From NCBI RefSeq assembly GCF_000715075.1, contig NC_134102.1:98597766-98661765 (forward strand): 64,000 nt of DNA. Reading direction: 5' to 3'. Source of the DNA: Nicotiana tabacum. Taxonomy: Eukaryota > Streptophyta > Magnoliopsida > Solanales > Solanaceae. The translations under genes were made by a program, and so were the position numbers. Positions 58,761 through 64,000 of this stretch are shown here, piece after piece (positions within the stretch are counted from its first letter, which is position 1; each line of letters starts with the position of its first letter). Under the pieces are notes generated by a model, which was given only the letters and a program-made list of their open reading frames with translations, did not search any database and was not told the origin of the DNA.

Positions 58761-61288
58761 TGTAAAGCCCCGTGAATTTTTATAATTAATCGGACTAATT
58801 TTGAGTTTGAGAATGCAGTGTAATTAAACTCGAGATATATGGTTATACGAATGGAACGAAGTCATGGGAGCACTTGTAATTAACTTTGGTATAGCTTAGA
58901 ATTAATTATAGTTCCATGGAATAAGTATTTAAATTGATTAAGAGTATTTATTTTAGTAATAATTGAAATTGTTTAGTAAGAAAGAAAAAGGGAGAATCTG
59001 GGAACTAGAAACCATGTGACTAAGCTAATTCATTTGAAGAATTCGATAGATTTTGAAACAGACATTGGATTACTATGTGCCGAAAAATGGAGGGACAAGA
59101 AAATGTATAAAATGGAAAAGACAAGGAACAAAATAGAATGAATTTGAAGGAAAACTTACTTGTGATTTGCCAAAGGCAACGCAATGTGCAGTGAAGTCAG
59201 ACCAAGGCGTTCAGGAAGGCGTCCAAATTTTTGTAGCGAAGGGACAGGTCACGCGATGGGGATGCGTCGCACCTGTCCCGCGAGAATCACTGAAGCAGCC
59301 TTTTTATAGGCTATCCGAGAGTGAGAAATATTATTTGGGTCAAGTTCTTTTGGGTTAGAAAGAAGAGAGAGCTTCCACTCCATTAATGCATCTTCAAGGT
59401 AAGAATTAAATGTCTTTCATGGTAGATTTGGTTCATTTATTACATCTCTTAACCCTCCAACATGATGAAATTCATAGATCTTTGAAGAAAATCTCAAGGA
59501 CACTTCAAGAACTCAAATCTTGAAAATTCTAGGGTTTGTCAAAGAGGTAATCTCTTCACTCCAAACTTAGGTATTATACTTCGTGGTCGTAGTAAAGTGT
59601 ATTTATGAAGGTAGAATTTTATTTAAACATCTATTCATGAAACCCTAAGAAGAGTTGGTTGGTAGGGATGATGAATAGTGTTGGGTCTTATTCGAACGAT
59701 GTCATTTTGAGCTTCTAGTGGGACGACTAGATCCCATAATATGTGTAATGAAGGATTTGGAGTTAAAATTCAAGGATTTACCTTCAAATGATGAAATGGG
59801 GATTTTTGTTAAACTTATGAAATTGGACTTAAAGTGTTAGACACATAGTTGGGTCAGTTGGTATTGTTGTGACGCGTTATTAAATTATGTGAGTTCGTAT
59901 ATGTAGATTGTGACTCGTCGGCATTATTGGATCATTTGGGGTAAGGTTGGAAGCAATTTGAGGTACGTTGAAACTTATTACCTTCGGAGCTTTTCTCCAA
60001 ACTCATATCGAAACACGATTAAATTGAGCTTCTAAATGTAAGTCCTAGCTCGTGGGGACGAGTGAGTTGGGATTGTACTATTTATTGCATCATAAAAGAT
60101 TTGAGTGTTATGAATATTATTTTCTTGAAATGTATTCCAATTTCAAAACTAAATATATGAGGAATAGTACTTGTAGTATTTTGTTTTTGAAACGGAAATA
60201 CGTGAGTTGTGAAATATCTTGAATTTAACTATTCTCAAATAGTTGATTTGGCTATGAATATCATCTTTGATAAATGTAAAGGTTTTGGGAGTTACTTAAG
60301 TTCACCGAGATTGACATTGGATACTTTTCCTCATTAGGTCATGAAACTACACGTGCCGGTGTAGGCGTAGAACCCACCTTACGGATGGGAACTACGGCAG
60401 AGTACTTCCCATTATGAGGTACTATTGTGCTACCTTATTAGCATGGCTGAGTCGATTCATGCGGCACAACGATGAGACGACCTGAGCAAGTAGGGTATAT
60501 GATACTTGCCGCTAGGTACATAACCTAGTTGACTTTTCTTCGTGTCGGTGATGGTATAGTGCTCCCGGTAAATAAAAAATCTAACATGATTTTGTAAAGA
60601 TTAATGTTAAAGGAAGACATTGAAATATGTTTTATCTTATTATTTTATTTTATTTTTTAAATTATTAATTAATATAAATGTTTCTTTCTTATATCAATTG
60701 TTATTGCATATCTTAAAACTTCTTAAGGCTTGTCCTATATTTTTGTTGGAGAACGGTTCATGATTCGTACTAGGCATGTGGAGATTAGGCCCTTCGGCCA
60801 TATTTCTATTTTTATTTTCAGGGATTGGACTTGAGCAGCTCGGACCGCGTGGATAAGGCAGCTCTACATTTCCTGTTGATACTTTTGGTGAGACTCCACC
60901 CTCGCACCCGTGGAAGACTTTATTATATTATCATTCTTTTGAGCCATCGGGTTATGCCTTGGTTGACTATGTCATTCCGTGTTATAGAGATTCCATAGAC
61001 AATAGTAGTATTCATTTTTGGGTTGTAATCCTATGGTTACTCATATGGCATGCATGAATGAAACTTTCCTTTTATCTTTATGAAGTTTTTTGTCGAAGTA
61101 AAATATTTTCTTAAAGATATTTTTCATATTTTGGGTTATATCTTAAAATGATTATATTTGAAGAGGCTTCCACACCCCCCTCCCCCCCTCCCCCCTATTA
61201 GGCATATAGATGAGTATTAATTTATGGGATGATTCACTTGGGTAGGGTAGAGTACCGAGTACCGGTCACATATTTTTAGGGCGTGACA
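58761..61288 (+). repeat. LTR-C, 5' LTR of a plus-strand Gypsy element
   Basis: 2528 bp from TGTAAAGCCCCG to GGGCGTGACA, followed by a primer binding site. Modules: a 9-bp hairpin GGGACAGGT/ACCTGTCCC (59241-59279), a donor-like CAAG|GTAAGA (59399), a weaker stem-loop (60041-60074) with loop containing GGGGACGAGT, and a strong acceptor-like TTTTATTTTCAG (60821). It is inserted into LTR-B. Confidence 0.85.
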
Positions 61289-61291
61289 AAC

Positions 61292-61305
61292 TTGGTATCA
61301 GAGCC
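61292..61305 (+). other. Primer binding site, element C
   Basis: TTGGTATCAGAGCC three bases after the LTR end, complementary to the 3' end of initiator tRNA-Met. Confidence 0.88.
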
Positions 61306-61509
61306 TTAGGTTCTAATTCGAGTCCTAGGAAGTCTATGGAATCGTGTCTGGTAGAGTTCTCCTTATTGGTGTGTTGTGCACCACACTTATATCGAGAAGG
61401 CTATATGGACATTATAAGAATACTTCACTCTTTCTTCTTATTCTAGAATCGTGCAATAGAACTAAGAAATATTTCCTAACTCGTAAGCTATATATATATT
61501 GGCAGAAGA

Positions 61510-62755
61510 TGGTGAACACGCATGGCAGTAATATGAACCGGGAAGCTGCTCCTATACCCGATGCGGCTTCGGGAGGGGTACCCGCTAGACCTAGGGGCCG
61601 ACCCCCAAGATCTGCAAGAGAACGGACCGTGCCAGTTCCAATGGCTCCAAGGATGGTCCAGGGGCTCGAGAAAGAAGTTGATGAGGCACCTGCTCCACCT
61701 TCAAAACCAAATCACTTGGAAAAGACCCCCACTGATATTAAAAAGGCTATGGATACTTTTGTTGATCTCATGGCTATGCAGACCCAACAGAACCTTTAAG
61801 TGGGTATTCAGGCACTCCAACAAGGAAGGATGAGAGCACCAGTGGTTGAGGACATGGCGCAGTTGGCCATGAAATTTATGAAACTTGAGCCGCCAGTTTT
61901 CACTGGTACAAATCCTACTGCAGACCCTCAGTATTCTTGGAGGAAGTTGAGAAAGCTACTACTTTGCTGGGAGTTAAAGACTACCGGGTGGTTCGATTAG
62001 CAGCCTACCAGTTGAAAGACATTGCTGACCTTTGGTTCAAGGGGGTAGAGAAAAGTAAACCGGATGATGCACCTCCAATGGTTTGGACGGAGTTTAAGAA
62101 GATCTTCATTAAGAAATAGTTACCATCAGGAGTGAGAGCTTCCCTTGCGATACTGTTTGAGACCTTAAAGCAGGTTACCATGACCGTCCTAGAGTATAGC
62201 ATCAAATTTGAGAAGTTATCTCGTTATGCTCCCCACCTCATCCCATCTGAGGATGAGAAGATTAAACGCTTTGCTCATGGCTTGATTCCGGGCATCAGAA
62301 AAGATGCAGCTAGTGGGAGGAGAAATACTACCTTTACTGACTTTGTGGATCTAGCAATGGATATCGAAAGGATTTATCAGGAGGAGAGGGCCAACAGGGA
62401 GCAAAACAAAAAGGCCCGTACTTTTGGCACTTTCAGTGCAGTGCCTAGTTCGGGCAAGGGTTAGAGCAGCAGAGGGCCATCTGGCCCACCACATTCTAGG
62501 GTACATACAGCTTTTAGTAAACCTCAAGTGGCATACAGTTCTGGACATGGAGACCAGTCTAGGACCATTCAGAGTGACCACCGTACTGCACAGGCTCAAA
62601 GTAGTGTGGGTTCTCATCAGCGTCAGTCTAGTGTTACCAAGGGACCCCGTGGTCTGTGCTATGGTTGCGGGTTGATGGGTCATATCCGAAAGTTTTGCCC
62701 TAACGGGCAACAGGGTTCGAGAGCTTATCCGACACCTTCTACGGCTACTACTTAG
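61510..62755 (+). pseudogene. Gag, element C, several breaks
   Basis: Starts MVNTHGSNMNREAAPIPDAA at 61510; the frame is open upstream but only from here does it resemble gag. A stop follows MQTQQNL at 61797. 61800-62000 has FMKLEPPVFTG, 61937-62119 AAYQLKDIADLWFKG and VWTEFKKIF, and 62132-62464 LEYSIKFEKLSRYAPHLI and RFAHGLIPGIRKD. The zinc knuckle CYGCGLMGHIRKFCP is at 62655-62700 in yet another frame. Stops at 62119, 62464 and 62755 and a shift near 61940 break it. The order matches the chromovirus gag at 1439-3024. Confidence 0.85.
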
Positions 62756-62803
62756 GTTGCACCACCCCCACCTTGGGGTAATGAAGCCCACAATGGGTGC
62801 AAT

Positions 62804-63370
62804 GTGGGAAAGGTACCGCAAACAGCTTCCACTTCTCAGGGGTCTCATCCTCGTTTCTATGCCACAGAGGCTTCAGATACAGTCGTCACAGGTATACTTA
62901 CTGTTTGTGCTCTAGACGCTTATGCTCTTATGGATCCCGGATCTACTTTTTCCTATGTTACTCCGTACTTTGCTTTGGATTTTGGGATAGAGCCAGAACA
63001 ACTACTTGAACCATTTTCTGTGTCGACTCCGGTGGGAGATTCTCTTATTGCTTCCCGCATCTATAGGGGTTGTGTGAATATAATTCAAGATCGAGAGACT
63101 ACGGCAGACCTCATTGAGCTAGAAATAGTTGACTTTGATGTAATCATGGGGATAGATTGGTTATACAAGTGTTACGCTATTCTTGATTGTCGTGCTAAAG
63201 TGGTCAAGTTTGAGTTTCCTAATGAGTCAGTTCGTGAGTGGAGGGGCAATATTGCTGAGCCTCGAGGTAAGTTTATTTCATACCTTAAGGCGAAGAAGAT
63301 GATTACAAAGGGATGTCTTTATCATTTAGTCAGAGTCACTGACACAACCGCGGAGGTAGCATGCATTTAG
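62804..63370 (+). pseudogene. Aspartic protease, element C
   Basis: The active-site region is ALMDPGSTFSYVTPYFA, and EIVDFDVIMGIDWLYKCYA lies about 75 residues on, both as in chromovirus proteases. The tail SYLKAKKMITKGCLYHLV is the start of the connector to RT. The frame ends at a TAG after VACI where the polyprotein should continue (VPAVNEFSDVFPDEL). Confidence 0.87.
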
Positions 63371-63373
63371 TCT

Positions 63374-63571
63374 GTGCCAGCTGTTAATGAGTTTTCTGAT
63401 GTTTTTCCTGATGAGCTTACGTGTATCCCACCAGATCGGGTCATCGACTTTAGGATAGATGTGGTGCCAGATACTCAGCCGATATCTATTCCCTCATACC
63501 GAATGACTCCAGCCGAGTTAAGAGAATTGAAGGATCAATTGAAATATTTACTGGATAAAGGGTTTATTTGA
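63374..63571 (+). pseudogene. RT connector, element C, truncated
   Basis: PAVNEFSDVFPDELTCIPPDR, ISIPSYRMTPAELRELKDQL and LLDKGFI lead into RT, but at 63571 the match stops where RP(S)xSPWGAP should follow. The sequence beyond belongs to another element, so the rest of pol has been displaced by insertion or deletion. Confidence 0.85.
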
Positions 63572-64000
63572 TAGAATCAAGGACAAGGATAGAGTTTTGG
63601 AAGCTCCAAGGTCATTTACAAGATCTCAAGCTAAAGAGTTGTACTCTAAGATTGCTGGACTTCAATGGCAAATAAAGAAGCTTTTAATTGTAGAGGAAGA
63701 GCTCAAGCCCAAAGTAGATGAATTATCCAAGTTTTACAATTATTTGGTGATCAAAATTGAAGTCCAAGAGGAGGAAGATTGGGCCACCAAATCAGCCCTT
63801 GAAGTCCACCAAAGGGGCTCAAAATGAGCTTAAAAGAGGTCCAAAAGGGGGTGTTTCAAAAGGAGCCCAATTGGAGTCCAAATCAATGGCCCAAACTAGT
63901 AGTTTTAAGGTCCAAATCTGCCCCAAAGGGATTTGGCCGCTCCCCCACCTAATTGTAATGACTTTTCTTACTCCTTAGCAACCACCCTACCTAATTGTAA
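63572..64000 (+). mobile_element. Fragment of a different retroelement
   Basis: A frame at 63570-63827 reads RIKDKDRVLEAPRSFTRSQAKEL, then a charged, coiled-coil-like stretch (EEELKPKVDELSKF). The TRSQAKEL motif is typical of the polyprotein C-terminus of some plant Gypsy elements. 63828-64000 is purine-rich and then contains ACCTAATTGTAATGACTTT-like sequence that repeats as CCTACCTAATTGTAA at the edge. The element continues outside the window. Confidence 0.5.

Noticed and set aside
61344..61509. Start of the element C gag frame upstream of 61510
   Set aside because: The open frame begins earlier but its first part is leader-like; only from MVNTHGSN does it look like gag.

Overview
This window is plant nuclear DNA, most likely from a Solanaceae genome such as Nicotiana, Capsicum or Solanum. 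The evidence is intron-containing nuclear genes for plastid and mitochondrial proteins, TS-type and SolS-type SINEs, RTE-clade LINEs whose 3' tail matches the TS-type SINE, chromodomain Ty3/Gypsy (Tekay/Del-like) elements with LTRs of 2.5-2.9 kb, and a hAT transposon. Two host genes are clearly readable and the rest is mostly layered transposable elements.

Layout. 1-14301: two chromovirus internal regions on the minus strand that share one LTR (LTR-A1, 3196-6101), with LTR-A2 at 11388-14301. 14302-19087: AT-rich DNA with a 110-bp tandem repeat and a weak two-exon relic. 19088-28298: pieces of a plus-strand LTR family (X) split by a minus-strand LTR fragment (N) and a nearly full-length but broken RTE LINE. 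28299-36000: small elements, namely a Helitron-like 3' end, a MITE, a 2.2/1.1-kb duplication in which only one copy carries a SINE, a foldback element and an LTR-like segment. 36085-42802: a nine-exon ferrochelatase gene (FC1 type). 44164-55560: a minus-strand gene for mitochondrial ATP synthase subunit g, whose coding intron is 10,014 bp and carries an RTE LINE, a SolS SINE and a hAT element nested in an older element. 56904-64000: an LRR-kinase relic cut by LTR-B, which is cut by LTR-C, followed by its decayed gag-pol and a fragment of another retroelement.

The two host genes are convergent, with stop codons 1.36 kb apart. One makes the last enzyme of haem synthesis and the other a small FO subunit of ATP synthase. 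Both have a TATA box and a telo-box (AAACCCTA) near the inferred start.

The most unusual signal is a shared layout in four otherwise different LTR families (A, B, X, C). In element orientation it runs: an array of short CGCA-N2-TGCG-like palindromic words (a single hairpin in C); 113-120 nt later a site resembling a 5' splice donor (GGTAAG); about 480-640 nt later a stem-loop; and in A, X and C a strong 3' splice-site-like sequence 1.4-1.5 kb after the donor. In A, B and X the stem-loop has a 16-nt loop ending GGTGACGAGTGT, while the stem sequences differ but still pair. This suggests a conserved LTR-resident intron with a structured RNA inside. That reading is an inference from sequence alone.
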